A stretch of DNA of 64,000 nt from NCBI GenBank assembly GCA_027422505.1, contig JAPQWV010000628.1, positions 62,001-126,000 of the forward strand, in the 5' to 3' direction. This stretch comes from Craterostigma plantagineum (lineage: Eukaryota > Streptophyta > Magnoliopsida > Lamiales > Linderniaceae). The notes under the pieces were generated by a model, which saw only the letters and a program-made list of their open reading frames with translations, ran no database searches and was not told the origin of the DNA. Made by a program: the position numbers and the translations under genes. Every line of letters starts with the position of its first letter. Within the stretch, counting starts at the first letter, position 1. Shown in pieces: positions 46,598-58,734 of the stretch.

Positions 46598-47109
46598 TAG
46601 GGTTGCAAACGAATGGAACTTTTTGGTTCGATTCGCGATTCGAATCGAAATTTTAAGATTCGAATTCGAATATTTAGAATACGAATCCGAATAAGAATAT
46701 TTTTTTGATTCGAGAAATATACGAATACGAATATGAAATCACAATATTCGATTCGAAAATTAATCGAATTATTCGATTCGAATAATAACATAAAATATAA
46801 TATAATTAATATATATATTCACATATAATATATTAATATGTTATAATTCAATAAATGTTTAAACATAATTTATTATAATTCAATATATATTTTAAATATA
46901 ATTTTTTTTAGGTTTTATTAAATAAAAAATGAAAGATGACTTTGAATACAAATATTCGATACTCGATTCGATTCGAGAAAATATTCGAATTCGAATAAGA
47001 ATCGATTTTATGATTCGATTAAATATTCGAATATTCGTATTCGTATTCGATTGTTATCCGAATACGAATAGAATATTGCGATATTCGACTCGATTCGATT
47101 GCAACCCTA
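46598..47109. mobile_element. hAT-like MITE with ttcgaat-rich ends
   Basis: A 512-bp element starts tagggttgcaaacgaa and ends ttcgattgcaaccctá-type complement (ttgcaaccc then ta), with 8-bp flanks cccacgaa (46590-46597) and cccatgaa (47110-47117), a 7 of 8 match. Both halves are dense in attcgaat words facing each other, so most of the element can fold. It lies about 190 bases upstream of the NLR fragment start codon. Confidence 0.85.
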
Positions 47110-47303
47110 CCCATGAAAGACGGAATACTTTTCTAGTTATTTATTCTTCTTTTCTTCTTCTTGTTACAAAATTACGAAATTTGGTTGGTCCTTTTATTTT
47201 TAATTTGGATTATTCTTATAAAAACTGCAGTCCCCGCCCTAACGTGTGCCGAAAAGGAAAAAGAAAAAGACAAAACGAGCCAAAATACAACGAAACGAAG
47301 AGC

Positions 47304-47949
47304 ATGGCTGATGCGATTCTGTTTCTCCACGACAGAATTAACCATAAGAAATTGGAGCAGTTGGTTGTCGATTTCAAGGCATTCATAAAACTCGCAACCT
47401 CCACGGCCGAGCGAAGAAGACAACAAAGGGACTCCGTTAACCTAATCTGCGACGCGGTGTACGACAACGAGGACGAACTGGATGCCTTGGTGACCCACAC
47501 GGCGTCCGTCAAGTCTAAAAGAAATTGGTTCTCTAGGATTTTCAAAGCTGAGGTCGTCGGACTCGATGACATTGCAGAGAGGGTGAGGACAGTAAGGAAG
47601 GTCGTGGAACGGGGCGATCGTTGGAACCTCGAAGATGTGTCGTCGTCGTCATCGTCGACAGTAGCTGACAAGTTTGAGGTATGGTATAATAATCCTTGTT
47701 CTTTTCTTATTATGATTAAGATTAATCTATTAAAATTACACGATGCTATTGTGTATGAGTTGAGTGAGTAGAGTATTATTAGGGAAGAAGGTAGGTTGAT
47801 GTTTTTGGGACTGTTTAGTGTAGAAGTATAACTTCAATTTTGTTGCTTTTTCGATTGATTCTTTTTTTCTCCGCACACAGGTTTCGCTACCTAGAGAAAC
47901 TGTTGATCGCGACCTTACACGTCGACAAAGAGAAATACAAGCACATGCG
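47304..47949 (+). pseudogene. Coiled-coil NLR disease-resistance gene, 5' exons only
   Basis: Exon 1 (47304-47678, 125 codons) starts MADAILFLHDRI, resembles the Rx-N coiled-coil domain of plant CNL immune receptors, and has an EDVID-like phrase (VYDNEDELDAL) at about residues 52-62. It also carries the region SRIFKAEVVGLDDIAERV. It ends at a GT donor (47679). A CAG acceptor at 47880 opens exon 2 in phase (VSLPRETVDRDLTRRQRE). Exon 2 is cut at 47949 by the Copia LTR. No NB-ARC (P-loop, kinase 2) or LRR was found beyond the insertion. The assignment rests on the coiled-coil pattern alone, which is less specific than an NB-ARC. Confidence 0.6.
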
Positions 47950-48378
47950 TGTTGAATATTCAAACTAGAGACCACATGTGAATGAGAGAAGGAAAATAAA
48001 AAAGGCTTACGGTTGCCAAACGCGTGCGGACTTTTGGATGCTTTCACGGTGCATATTTCAGGCAAATATTTTGCCTATAAATAGGCAGTGTACGATGAAG
48101 GGAAAGAACACCACCACACAACAAGATCTCTCTCGTCTTAGACCATTTTCTTTGTAGCTTAATCCTATTTGTGCAGCTGCTTTTGTATCACGTCATTGTA
48201 CGTGTCTGTAATCACTCCACGTAATAAAGAAGTTCTACCATCCGGCCCGTGGACGCAGGTCATTCTGACCGAACTACGTAAATCTCGTGTTCACTGGGCA
48301 ACTTTGTTTTCGTTTCTTCTATTATTATCGTCATTTCTCGGGCAAAGATATTATCGGAGATTTCCACATTTCATAACA
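47950..48378 (+). repeat. 5' LTR of the truncated Copia element
   Basis: A 429-bp block with a TATA-like ctataaatag (48073), a purine-rich downstream leader and a terminal cataaca next to the primer-binding site. There is no second copy in the window. Confidence 0.75.
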
Positions 48379-48417
48379 ATTGGTATCAGAGCCAACCCGA
48401 TTTATTTTTTAGCCACC

Positions 48418-49180
48418 ATGACGATAACAAAAATGTCAGTTGAAAAGTTTGACAGAAATGTCAACTTTGCAATGTGGAGTCTCAAGATGGAGGCCATACT
48501 TATTCAAGACGGTTGTAAGGTGCCGCTTGAAGGCGTAAAGAATAAACCAACCGAAATAAAGGACGATCAATTTAATGAATTGAACAAGAAAGCCAGATCG
48601 GCAATTATATTAAATCTCTCTTACGAGGTTTAACAAGAAGTTGCCACGGAGACAACGGCCAAGGTTATTGTGGGATGCGTTAAAAGCTATCTACATGAAG
48701 AAGACTAAGGAGAATCGATTTTATTTAAAGCAGAAGTTATACAGTATGAAAATGACGGAAGGTACTTCTATACTCTCGCATCTCGATAAATTCGACTCTA
48801 TCATTGATTTGGCGAATGTAGAAGTCAAAGTGACGGACGAAGATCAGGCCATAATATTGTTGTGTTCCCTTCACTCGTCTTTAAAACGTTTTCGTGACAC
48901 GATTATAACGGAAAAGACACAATATCATATTCTAGTGTCAAATCCGCGTTACAATCGAAAGAACAGATAGACAAGGATATAACGGGAGAAACAAGTGGTA
49001 GCCAGATAGAAGGCCTGTTTGCACGGGGAAGACCAGAACGTAGAGACGCCAAAAGTAACAGATCTTAAGAAAGTTCGAAATCGAGGTACAGAAATAAAGT
49101 CTGATTTTTGCGAGAAAAAAGGTCATATCAAAGCTGATTGTTTTAAATTAAAAAATAAGGAAAAAAATAATCAGCAATTT
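48418..49180 (+). pseudogene. Copia gag of the truncated element
   Basis: It starts at ATG 48418 (MTITKMSVEKFDRNVNF). Core phrases are FAMWSLKMEAILIQDG, then after a stop and frame change WDALKAIYMKKTKENRFYL and LDKFDSIIDLANVEV. A worn CCHC knuckle (DFCEKKGHIKADCFK) lies at 49106. Frame changes occur near 48632 and 48935. Confidence 0.8.
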
Positions 49181-52005
49181 AATAAACCCACCGAAGCTAG
49201 TGTAGCTGCTGATGAGACCGATGGAATTATTTTCGTAGCAACTGCAAATATTGTTAGGTCTGATAATGAGTGGATCTTAGATACGGGTTGTTCTTACCAC
49301 ATAAGTCAGAGTCGAGATTGTTTTTCCACATTTGAAAATTTGATGGTGGATATGTTTAAATGGGAAATGATGCTCCGTATAAAGTTATTAGTAAAGGCAC
49401 AGTTCAGATCAAGATGTTCGACGGAATCATCCGAACACTCACAGAAGTCAGACATGTTCCAGATATGAAGAGAAATCTGATATCTTTAGGCACACTTGAA
49501 TCTCAATGGTGCAGGTTCTCAATTGAAGGTGGAGTTTTGAAAATCCCAGAGGTGCCCTTGTCGTGATGAAAGCTTGCAGGCCTGAAAATTTATATATTTT
49601 GCGGGGAACTACAGTTACAGGTTCCACTGCATTTTCAACATACCCGGAGGTTGATACCACGTGATTATGGCATATGCGACTTGGACACACGGGAGAAAAA
49701 GGCTTGAATATTTTAAGCAAGCGGAGCCTACTTTGTGGTCAAAGTACTGGTAAGTTTTGGGAAGCAGAAACGAGTCAACTTCAATTCGCCAGCTGTCCAC
49801 ACGACGAAAGGTACTTTGGACTATATTCATTCTGATGTTTTTCGTGTTCCGTCCAAAGGTGATGCAAGATATATGTTGACTTTCATTGATGATTTTTCAA
49901 GGAAAGTTTGGGTCTATTTTCTTAAGCAGAAAAGTCATGTTTTCTTAACATTTAAACAATGGAAAGCTTTGATTGAGAAGCAGACATGAAAACAGATCAA
50001 GCGGTTGCGGACACATAACGGCTTAGCATTTTGCGTAAGCGAGTTCAATGAATTCTGCAAAAACGAAGGAATTGCTCGACATCACACTGTTCGAATGACG
50101 CCTCAACAAAATGGTGTGCCGAATGCATGAACCGAACGCTTCTAGAGAGAGCTCGATGTATGATCTCCAACGTTGGGTTAACAAATAATTTTTGGCCTGA
50201 ACCTGTCGCCGCAGCATGTTATATTGTCAACCGCTCACCGTGTTCACTGATCAATTTCAAGACTCCTGAGGAGGTATGGTCAGACTCACCTGCTGATTAC
50301 TCCAACTTAAGAATATTTGGGTGCCCAGCTTATATGCACGTAAAGGAGGGAAAGTTAGAGCCTAGAGCTAAGAATTATATTTTTCTCGATTACGCTTCAG
50401 GGGTGAAAGGATATAGACTATATAATCTTGATCCAAAGTCACTATATATTCCTGATCCCAAGTCACCCAAATTCATAATTAGCAGAGATGTTACATTTGA
50501 CAAGTCTCTATGCTACATCCTTAAAAAAACTATTAATTCTTCTAGTAAAGAAAAGAAGGATAGTGTACAGAACGAGGTGGAGTTCGATATCAACAAAGGT
50601 TTTCAGATGATCCTTCGACGAGTTCAACAGATAAAGCGTCGAGCAGGAGTATTCTATAGCCAGACATAGACAGAGAGGGGAGATTCGACTACAACAGCGG
50701 TACGTGAATTTAGTTTTGTATGCTTTATCAGTGGCGTAAGAAATAGGTGGATACGGCGAACCTTCTACCTATTCAGAGGCAATAAATGACGTAAATTTTG
50801 ATAAGTGGCTGGTAGCGATGAATGAAGAAATGGAGTCTCTGCTCAAGAATCGTACGTCGATTCTTGTGCCGCCGCCAAAGAAAATAATCATAGTTGGATG
50901 TAAGTGGGTCTTCAAGAAAAAGAAGGTTTATCTGGTTCTGACGATGCAAGGCATAAGGGATTAGTCGCGATAGGCTATAGTCAGGTACAAGGTGTTGATT
51001 TTAAAGACATTTTCTCACCCGTCGTTAGACATAGCTCTATTCGTGTATTACTTGCATTCGTTGCCATGTATGATTGGAGTTAGAACAGCTTGACGTCAAG
51101 ACGGCGTTCTTACATGGCGATTTAGATGAACAGATTTATATGAAGCAACCTGAAGGTTGCATAGTTGAAGGAAAAGAAGACCAAATTTGTTTACTGAAGA
51201 AATCCTTATATGAATTAAAGCAGTCTCTAAGACAGTGGTATAAACGGTTTGATTCTTTCATGTTGGATCATGGTTTCTCCAGGAGCAAGTATGATAGTTG
51301 TGTTTACTTCCGGAAGTTAAATGACAAGTCGTTCATTTATCTGTTATTACATATTGATGACATGCTCATTACGGCTAAGAATCTTGCAGAAGTTCACCAG
51401 TTGAAGATTTAATTGAACGGTGAATTTGAAATGAAGGATTTATGAGAAGCTAAGAAGATCCTTAGTATCGAGATTAGACGTGATAGAGGAGCTGGTAAGT
51501 TGCACTTGATCCAGGAAAGTTACCTCAGAAAAAGGTTTTGGAGAGATTTGGCATGAACGATGCCAAACCAGTCAACACTCCTCTTGCTAGCCATTTTAGG
51601 CTAACCGCTGCTCAGTCACCATCATCAGTTAAGGAAGAAGCATATATGGCACGAATTCCTTACTCAAGTGCAGTTGCCAGTATTATGTATGCAATGGTAT
51701 GTGCACGTCCTAATATTTCACAAGCTGTTAGTGTTGTTAGCAGGTATATGGCTACCCCAGGGAAAGAACACTGGCAAGAAGTGAAGTAGATTCTCAGATA
51801 CTTGAAGGGTACTCTAAGCTTTTGTTTGGAGTTCGGCAGTAACAGTGATATCTTGTTGGTTTCGTCGATTCAGACTACCCAGGTAATCTCAATAAACGAC
51901 GATCTCTTACTGGTTATGTATTTTGTATTGGAGTTGTGCAGTTAGCTGGAAAGCAACTCTACAACATGTAGTGGCATTGTCTACTACTGAGCAATTATAT
52001 TATAA
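49181..52005 (+). pseudogene. Copia pol of the truncated element
   Basis: Protease: WILDTGCSYHI (49272). Pre-integrase: MKRNLISLGTL and [13 protein letters not shown]. Integrase: [28 protein letters not shown], then PQQNGVPNA where active copies have NGVAER, and FGCPAYMHV. Reverse transcriptase: DKWLVAMNEEMES, CKWVFKKK, LDVKTAFLHGDLDEQIYM, YELKQSLRQWY, and HIDDM in place of the usual YVDDM. RNase H: a RYLKGTL phrase and a final STTEQLYYK near 51985. Several stops (49566, 49987, 50130, 50669, 51412) and frame changes make it inactive. Confidence 0.83.
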
Positions 52006-52740
52006 AAGTCACTCACTACCTTCAATTAATTACTATGTTACCCATTTATTTTTAGTTAGCACGCACATTTGAGAGTGAACAATGTACTAGTATGTAATAA
52101 TGAAACACTACATTCAATTGAATTAGCACAAAATAAAGAGTTTAATGCGAATTTACAGAAAAAAAAAAAAAAGCCACATATTTGAATAGTAGACTTGACG
52201 ATTTAACATTGATACAAGAGAGAACTCAGATCATCATATATTAACCTCCATTGTTGTATGATGATCTGTGTTGAAGTTCCCTATCTTCTCTGTATTGGGA
52301 ACTAGGTACTTTATTTTAAACCACAATATTGACAAAAAACAATAAGTCTTAAAAACTTTCTAGAAACACCAAATACCCAAATAAGAATGCAAAAAGGAAA
52401 AAAGTAAAAGCACCATAAGAAACAATAACAAGTCTTACGAGTTTTTTCTTTTTAGTTCTGATTTAATTCTCTCTTCGTGGAGATTTCATTCCTACTGGTC
52501 ATCTATCCTGAAAAACCTATCCGGCTATTTCGTAATATATCTTTGTTTATACAGTAAACTATCATTCCGAAAAAAAAAAGGAAAAGTAAGCATGTTGAAG
52601 CTAATGAGCCTAGGGAGAACTGATATTAGCAGATAGCGAAAAAAACTAAGCAGCACAGTCGGGGTAAGTTATCTTCGATACTTTTCCATTTTATAGTACC
52701 ATCAAAGTTCCTCAAACGCATAATATCCCCCAAGAACGCT
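52006..52740 (-). other. Worn 3' flank of the kinase/MBD unit
   Basis: No gene. Positions 52310-52460 (accacaatattgacaaaaaac, ataagtcttaaaaac) match the flank of the kinase copies at 955-1080 and 63170-63300, but the kinase exon itself is absent. A poly-A tract lies at 52160. Confidence 0.45.
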
Positions 52741-52893
52741 CCAACGCACTCGTTTAGACTCGATTTCTGGCGTCATGTTTCCCTTCTTTGGCGTCCGATC
52801 ATCATCTTCTTCGTGCCCCATTGGGTCGTCGTCATCACTTGAAGATCCACTCGATTCATTAGGCTCAAACTCTAAATCTCCATCTTGACATCA
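52741..52893 (-). pseudogene. Acidic Ser/Asp-rich exon fragment of unknown gene
   Basis: The minus strand encodes LEFEPNESSGSSSDDDDPM, then EEDDDRTPKKGNM and a tail with PEIESKRVRWSVL. The phrase KPNESSGSSSNDD recurs on the opposite strand at 56738-56790. The parent gene is not recognised; it may be the C-terminal part of the MBD-like gene or a neighbour in the duplicated unit. Confidence 0.4.
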
Positions 52894-53439
52894 ATTAAGC
52901 AATGGATTCTCAGAACACGTGTGTGCATGTGTGTGTGAGAGAGAGTTCTTTGCATAATCTGTTAAAATAAATAACCCTAAATAAATCAAATGTGTCACAC
53001 ATCGGATAATTGAGAACATATTGAATAACTTATAAGTTAATGGACTACTCCACCTATCACCAATTGGTCTTAGGATGAAACCTCATCAACTTATATGGGT
53101 CAACTCTCCTCTTAAGTAGCCTCTGGACATAGGCCCCCAATAACAAAATTTCACAACAGACAAGTGAACTATTCTGTTCTTTTTTATTTTAAGATTATGT
53201 ACGATATGATGCGATAAATATGTGATTTTCAAGTCATCTTCTGTAGCTTCTGCTAGGAGACGAAGAGTTTTCAAACAGCTTCGGCGATTTAAAGCATAAC
53301 ATCTCTACACTTATGCTATCTTTGTACTCGGGATTTTCGTCGAAGTACCTTGAAGTTGCAAAGCATCAATATTGTGTAAATTATTAGTAACTTGAAGGCT
53401 GATGATGATCGAAAATAGTCAAGAGACAACTATATTATT

Positions 53440-53920
53440 GTTATACCTACGCATATCCGCTTTTGATCTCAACCTTTGTCGTACAGAAGGCGAGTAATAG
53501 TACCTGCGGAGAGTAAAAATTACATCCCCATTCGCATAAAGCTACGGTTTTTTCTTCAACTTTCTGCCATCGACTTGACCAATAAAATTAAAAAACTGCA
53601 ATCTTCGAAAGAGAAACATAAAATAAAAAAGGGGGTTCGATCGATACTCACACATCTAATTTTGGGCTCATTATGTCTCTGAATATCAGACGTCGTACGT
53701 TGGGCGTGTCGATGATCCAAAGATTAGTCCCATCGTGTTGATATCAGGCACAACTGCACCAGACTGTTCGAGCTTCCATTCCTTTACATTCGCGAAAGAA
53801 AGGCACCTCCTCAATATTCTCTTGTATTTCTCCGTACTTATCCTTCCTGGGAATGATTCTCCACTTCGAGCATTAATGGCACTGAACGACAAACTCCATA
53901 GCTTTTCACTGGCTTTGCTG
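53440..53920 (-). pseudogene. CW/MBD protein fragment, copy M1
   Basis: Exon 1 on the minus strand starts at an ATG near 53895 (MEFVVQC) and has CSKWRIIPRKDKY, but a stop (taa) falls between the first two zinc cysteines and a later cysteine reads Arg (VPFFRE). A frame change near 53770 follows, then TNLWIIDTPNVRRL and SPKL. Exon 2 (around 53503-53440) has YYYSPSVRQRLRSKADMR. Exon order and phases match copies P1 and M3. Two zinc ligands are lost, so this copy is dead. Confidence 0.75.
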
Positions 53921-54552
53921 TAGAGCAGAAAGGTAAAGTTTTTCAATAGCAGATATGAAACGATGTGCCGATAGAGAAGAAAATTGGGTTGTAACATGTA
54001 ACATTAGGTTCACTGTAGCATCATTTGCTTGAGGTAGAAAATCAGTGCCTTTTATAAGGAAAAATAAAAGAAAAACTGAGTTTTGTTCAAGAGAGGGTGC
54101 ATAATTTGCCAAGAAAACCTTCATTCTTCCTAAATGTCCCGAAAAAATTAAAAAACAATCAACAAATTCCACTAATGTGTAACAAATAGAACGCAATTAA
54201 AACAAAAAGAAAAATCTATTCCATAAATACGCAACACAAATGAACATCTACGTTGAACAAGTTTTTTCGACATAAATTACGAAGTTTCGGAGAAGTTAAC
54301 AAAAGAATTCAAAGTTGTTCACCGATATTTTATCTATTCAAACTATCATACGTTTTTCACACCACCCATAGAAAAAGTCTCAAATAAACCCACTCCAATG
54401 GTGAGCCAAAAGCCACTTAACCTTCTTCATTGGAACATTTTCAGTAAAACTTTCGTTTCTTTGGTGGAAGAGTTGAAACACTTTCAAGCCAAGTTGGGTG
54501 ATCATCATCATTAGTCGAAGATCACTTCGATCCATTAGCTTTCTCCAGTCCT

Positions 54553-54990
54553 TCAGCTGTGCAAGCCAAACATAAGAGTAATAGTAATAAGATTATCAAC
54601 GATTGAGCAAATCATGTAATGATAATGATGTTTTTTGTCTGTCCTTTCAGATAATACGATAAAAAGCTGTCCAAAGTCACCTTCTTCAATAGCTTCAGCA
54701 GATTGTTGAATTTCCACCTCATCAGGAGGATTTACAGCAGCGGCAGTAGAGTCTTGTTGTTGGAAAGGCATTGGAATTTTGAAGGAAAATTTTGCCAAGT
54801 TTATGCCTTCTCTGCGCTGAGGGGTTTCGTCCAAGTACCTTGAAATGAAAGCATCATGTTTTTGTAAGTATAATAACTTGCTGCAGAAAATGATCGAAAA
54901 GTTGTCAAGAGATTAACCACATTGTTTTATACCTTCGTATCTCAGCCTTAGACCTAAACATTTTACCCCACAGAGCGTAATAGTACCTGC
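54553..54990 (-). pseudogene. CW/MBD protein fragment, copy M2 (exons 2 and 3)
   Basis: Exon 2 (around 54990-54915) encodes YYYALWGKMFRSKAEIRRY. Exon 3 (about 54852-54553) encodes YLDETPQRREGINLAKFSF, KIPMPFQQ, then EIQQSAEAIEEGDF. The ETPQRREGINLAKFSFKIP run matches the plant MBD pattern in which HPEY...GVNLxQFSFQIP follows the MBD. Exon 1 is missing, and upstream sequence is spacer to copy M3. Confidence 0.75.
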
Positions 54991-55499
54991 AGATGTATAG
55001 CCAATCAAAAAGGACATCCATCCCACTAATTGCATTAAAAAAACATTCTGCCATCCAATTAAACAATGGCCAATTAATATACATATAAGGCACATTAAAA
55101 TTGTGTTTGGGTTGAAGAAAGTAGTGTCAAGAAAATGAAAGAGAAAACAATTTTCACTAAGTTTTTCTATCGTTTTCCTCACCTTTTTGTGAAGTAATTA
55201 GTCTTCCTTAGTTTTAAGTATAAACTTAAACTAGATTTTATGTTCTTTTCTTTTCCTTCCCTATTACTTCCATCAACCAAACACAAAATCTAATTCCCTT
55301 TTCCCTTTCATTTCCTTTTCCCAACTAATCTCCGCAAACCAAATGCACCCCAAAAACTTAGTTTTACTTAGTTTTTTAAGTATAAACTTAAACTAGATTT
55401 CTTTTCTTTCCTTACCTATAACTTCCGTCAACCAATTCGAAAAGTTGCAAATCATCAATGTTGTGTAAATTATTAATAACTTGCAGGCTGATAATGATC

Positions 55500-55994
55500 A
55501 AAAATAGTAAAGAGATAAACTATATTATTGTTATACCGGCGTATATCCGCCTTTGATCTCAACCTTTGTCGTCCAGAAGGCGAGTAATAGTACCTCGGAG
55601 AGTAAAAAATAACATCCCCATTCGTATAAAACTACGGTTTTTTCTTCGACTTTTCGCCATCGATTTGATCAACAACATCAAAAGCTACATACGTCGAAAG
55701 AGAAAAATAAAATAAAAGAGGGGGTTTGATCGATACTCACACATCTGCTAATTTTGGGCTCGTTATGTCTTTGAATATCAGACGCCGTACATTGGGCGTG
55801 TCGATGATCGAAAGATTAGTCTCATCGTGTTCGATATCAGTCACGACTACACAGGACAGTTCGAGCTTCCATTCCCTTCCATTTTCGCAAAAGAAAGGCA
55901 CCTCATTAATATTCTCTTGTATTTCTTCGTACTTATCCTTGCTGGTAATGATTCTCCACTTCGAGCATCTACGGCACTGAACGACGAACTCCAT
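55500..55994 (-). pseudogene. CW/MBD protein fragment, copy M3
   Basis: Exon 1 (55994-55737) starts MEFVVQCRRCSKWR and keeps all four zinc cysteines (VQCRRC, FFCEN, LSCVV) and the CW tryptophans, then TNLSIIDTPNV, and a shortened link to RRLIFKDITSPKLADV before a GTGAGT donor. Exon 2 (around 55595-55510) has YYYSPSGRQRLRSKADIRRY. The PGW turn of the MBD is deleted. This is the best preserved copy but it has no exon 3 next to it; exon 3 would have to come from copy M2 downstream. Confidence 0.75.
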
Positions 55995-56009
55995 AGCTTT
56001 TCACTGGCT

Positions 56010-56965
56010 TTGCTGTAGAGCAGAAACGTAAAGTCTTTCAATTGCCTAATCTAATTATCTTATAGGAACAAAGAGAAATGGCTGACAAGTATGGTGATAA
56101 ACACAAAAGAATTAACCATCACTGGGTTATAGACCTTAACAGTTAGCTAAGATGCCGAACTAAAACTAACTACCATCATCAAAACAGTCATATACTGTCA
56201 TACACACTGCATAAAAGCATAGCAGATATGAAACGATGTGCTGATAAATTGGGGTGTAACATGTAAAATTAGGTTCGTTGTAGCTTCATTTACAATCCAT
56301 TTATATCTTTGCATATTAAGAAACACGAATAATTCATTACGATGTGAAAGCATAATACAAATGCAATCAAGTCATCTATCTTCATTGTGAAAATAACACT
56401 ATGACAGTGTTTAAGCTCCAATTCTCATAACCATATGTGTTATCTATATGATCATCTGTGCTCGCAAGGGCCAAATCTTGTAAAGCACATCATAGATCAG
56501 CCCAATTTCAGTGGGTATTTGATGAATTTCATACCTAAAATTAATCCAAATCAGTAATAATCTGAAAACCTACAGAAGAAAAGATAAGGATTACCTAGAT
56601 GAAGCTCTGTGCCAATACCCAATAACAAGCTCAAAACCCTAGTCGATCGATTCCAATTTCGTATCGTGATCATCTCGGAAACGACGAAATTGATTTCACT
56701 TTTTGATTCCAAGGACGCCTGAAAGATTGGAGATACTGGATTGAAGCCTAATGAATCAAGTGGATCTTCAAGCAATGACGACGGTGCGGAGAAGATGATT
56801 CTCCATCGCCAAATAATAGAAAGGCCAGCGATTTGAAGTGAGATTGAGATGATTAATGCGTTTGAGGCACTTTAACAGTTCGCTCTCATGAATTATTACA
56901 TTGTCTTTGATAATTTTTTCACATTCCCAGTACAAAGGAAGAAAGAACATTGAACACAGAGAGCA
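56010..56965 (-). other. 5' intron/leader of MBD copy M3
   Basis: No coding frame is supported. It matches the leader of the plus-strand copy (5614-6368) in arrangement, with the ctctacag acceptor at about 56010. Positions 56735-56790 carry a plus-strand piece of the Ser/Asp-rich exon found at 52741-52893, so a local inversion has occurred. Confidence 0.4.
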
Positions 56966-56974
56966 TCGAAGATA

Positions 56975-58255
56975 GGGATAAAACCTAAAATGGCCCCGAT
57001 GTTTACCCTATGAACCAATTTAGTCCCCGATGTTTCGCGTGAACCAATTTAGTCCCCGATGTTATCGAAAATGAACCAAATTGATCCCTCAGTCAATTCG
57101 TCCGTCAATTTAGACGGAGATTGCATTTAAGACGGCTTTAGCGACGGAATTTCCGTCGCTAATTTAAAATTTAAAAAAATAATAAATTAAATATTAAAAA
57201 TGAGGAAAAATGAAAAAAAAAGGAAAAAAATTCAAAAAATACAGTACAAAACTAAAAAAAGAGAGAATATTACCAAAAATTAAATAAAAAATAAATAATA
57301 ATAAAAAATAGAAAATAATAAAAGTAAAATAAAAACTAAATTTAAAATAGAAAATGATAAATTAAACATTAAAAATGAGGAAAAAATACTAAAAAAGGAA
57401 TAAAAATTCAAAAAATAGAGTAAAAAATTCAAAAAAGAAAAATTCGAAAAAAGAGAGACAATATTACCAAAAACTAAATAAAAAATAAATAATAATAAAA
57501 AATAAAAGTAATAAAAGTAAAATAAAAACTAAATTTAAAATAGAAAATGATAAATTAAACCTTAAAAATGAGGAAAAAATCCAAAAAGGAAAAAAAATTC
57601 AAAAAAAGAGTAAAAATTCAAAATAAGAGAATGTTACTAATAAACTAAAAAATAAATAATAAAAAAATAACAAAATAATAATAAAATAAATAATAATAAA
57701 TTAAAGTATTTTATTTTTATTTTTTAAATCATAAATTAATAATTATCATCTTTTTATTATTATTTATTTTTTAATTTATTAGTTTTTCTGAATTTTTATT
57801 CTATTTTTTGATTTTTTATTTTTCCTTTTTTGGATTTTTTCCTCATTTTTTAATGTTTAATTTATCATTTTATATTTTAAATTTAGTTTTTATTTTACTT
57901 TTATTATTTTTTATTTTTTATTATTATTTATTTTTATTTAATTTTGGTAATATTCTCTCTTTTTTTCGATTTTTTTACTGTTTTTTTTTGTTTTTGATTT
58001 TTTTCCTTTTGTTTTTGCATTTTTCCTCATTTTTAATATTTAATTTATTATTTTTTAAATTTTCAGTTAGCGACGGAAATTCCATCGCTAAAGCCGTCGC
58101 AAATGCAATCTCCGTCTAAATTGACGGACGAATTGACCGAGGGACCAATTTGGTTCATTTTCGATAACATCGGGGACTAAATTGGTTCACGCGAAACATC
58201 GGGGACTAAATTGATTCATAGCGCAAACATCGGGGACCATTTTAGGTTTTATCCC
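56975..58255. mobile_element. Mutator-like foldback element
   Basis: A 1281-bp element starts gggataaaacctaaaatgg and ends ccattttaggttttatccc, flanked by exact 9-bp duplications tcgaagata (56966-56974 and 58256-58264), the Mutator signature. The inverted repeats extend about 190 bp on each side (accaatttagtccccgatgt, cgtccgtcaatttagacgga, gcgacggaa). The interior is strongly A-rich to about 57700 and T-rich from 57720, so the two halves also pair. The left interior repeats a 180-bp block (aaattaaac, then aatgaggaaaaa, then aaataataataaaaaata) about three times. There is no transposase. Confidence 0.92.
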
Positions 58256-58734
58256 TCGAAGATATGAATAAATAGCCTTTTGTTTAACGTTTTTCTAGGG
58301 AAGATGAGAAGGCCCATTAGTCTAGCCTTGTTCTTCTCTTTGATTCCTTCCTCACCCTTCATTTATCATATAACTTTTTTTTTCTATTTCTTGTTTAAGG
58401 TGGTAATTGATTATCTACTATTTATTTCAAATAATCAATTTTATTTCTATTGTCTTGCTTTTTTAATTGCAAAGTTTGAGTCAAAAGTATGAATTTGGCA
58501 TAAAGCTCCAAAAGTATAGTAGATTAATTTCATGTGGCATTTTCACTAAATATGAATTTAGTCATTTATGACAAATTAGAAGGGAATATTTAAAAAAATG
58601 GCCTTTGACATAGTCAACGTTAAGAAAATAGCACCGTCGATTTTTTTTGTTTTTTAAAAAAATTCGAATTAAGGGTATTTACGTCATTTGACAGGGCACC
58701 TTTTTAAAAATAACAGGGGCCCCTGCTCAGTGGA

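Larger units (their letters stand above)
47950..52005 (+). mobile_element. Copia element, 3' truncated
   Basis: A 5' LTR (47950-48378) begins tgttgaatattc and ends cataaca, followed by the primer-binding site attggtatcagagcc (48379). Gag, protease, integrase and reverse transcriptase follow in Tnt1/Tork-like order. Homology fades inside RNase H near 52005, and no 3' LTR or purine tract is found, so the right end is lost. It interrupts exon 2 of the NLR fragment. Confidence 0.85.

Noticed and set aside
46929..47303. Extended start for the NLR fragment upstream of 47304
   Set aside because: The extra codons lie in the attcgaat repeats of the hAT MITE. The MADA-like start at 47304 fits coiled-coil NLR proteins.
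57808..58119. Phe/Leu-rich open frame of 103 codons
   Set aside because: Pure product of the T-rich half of the Mutator-like foldback element; not a membrane protein.
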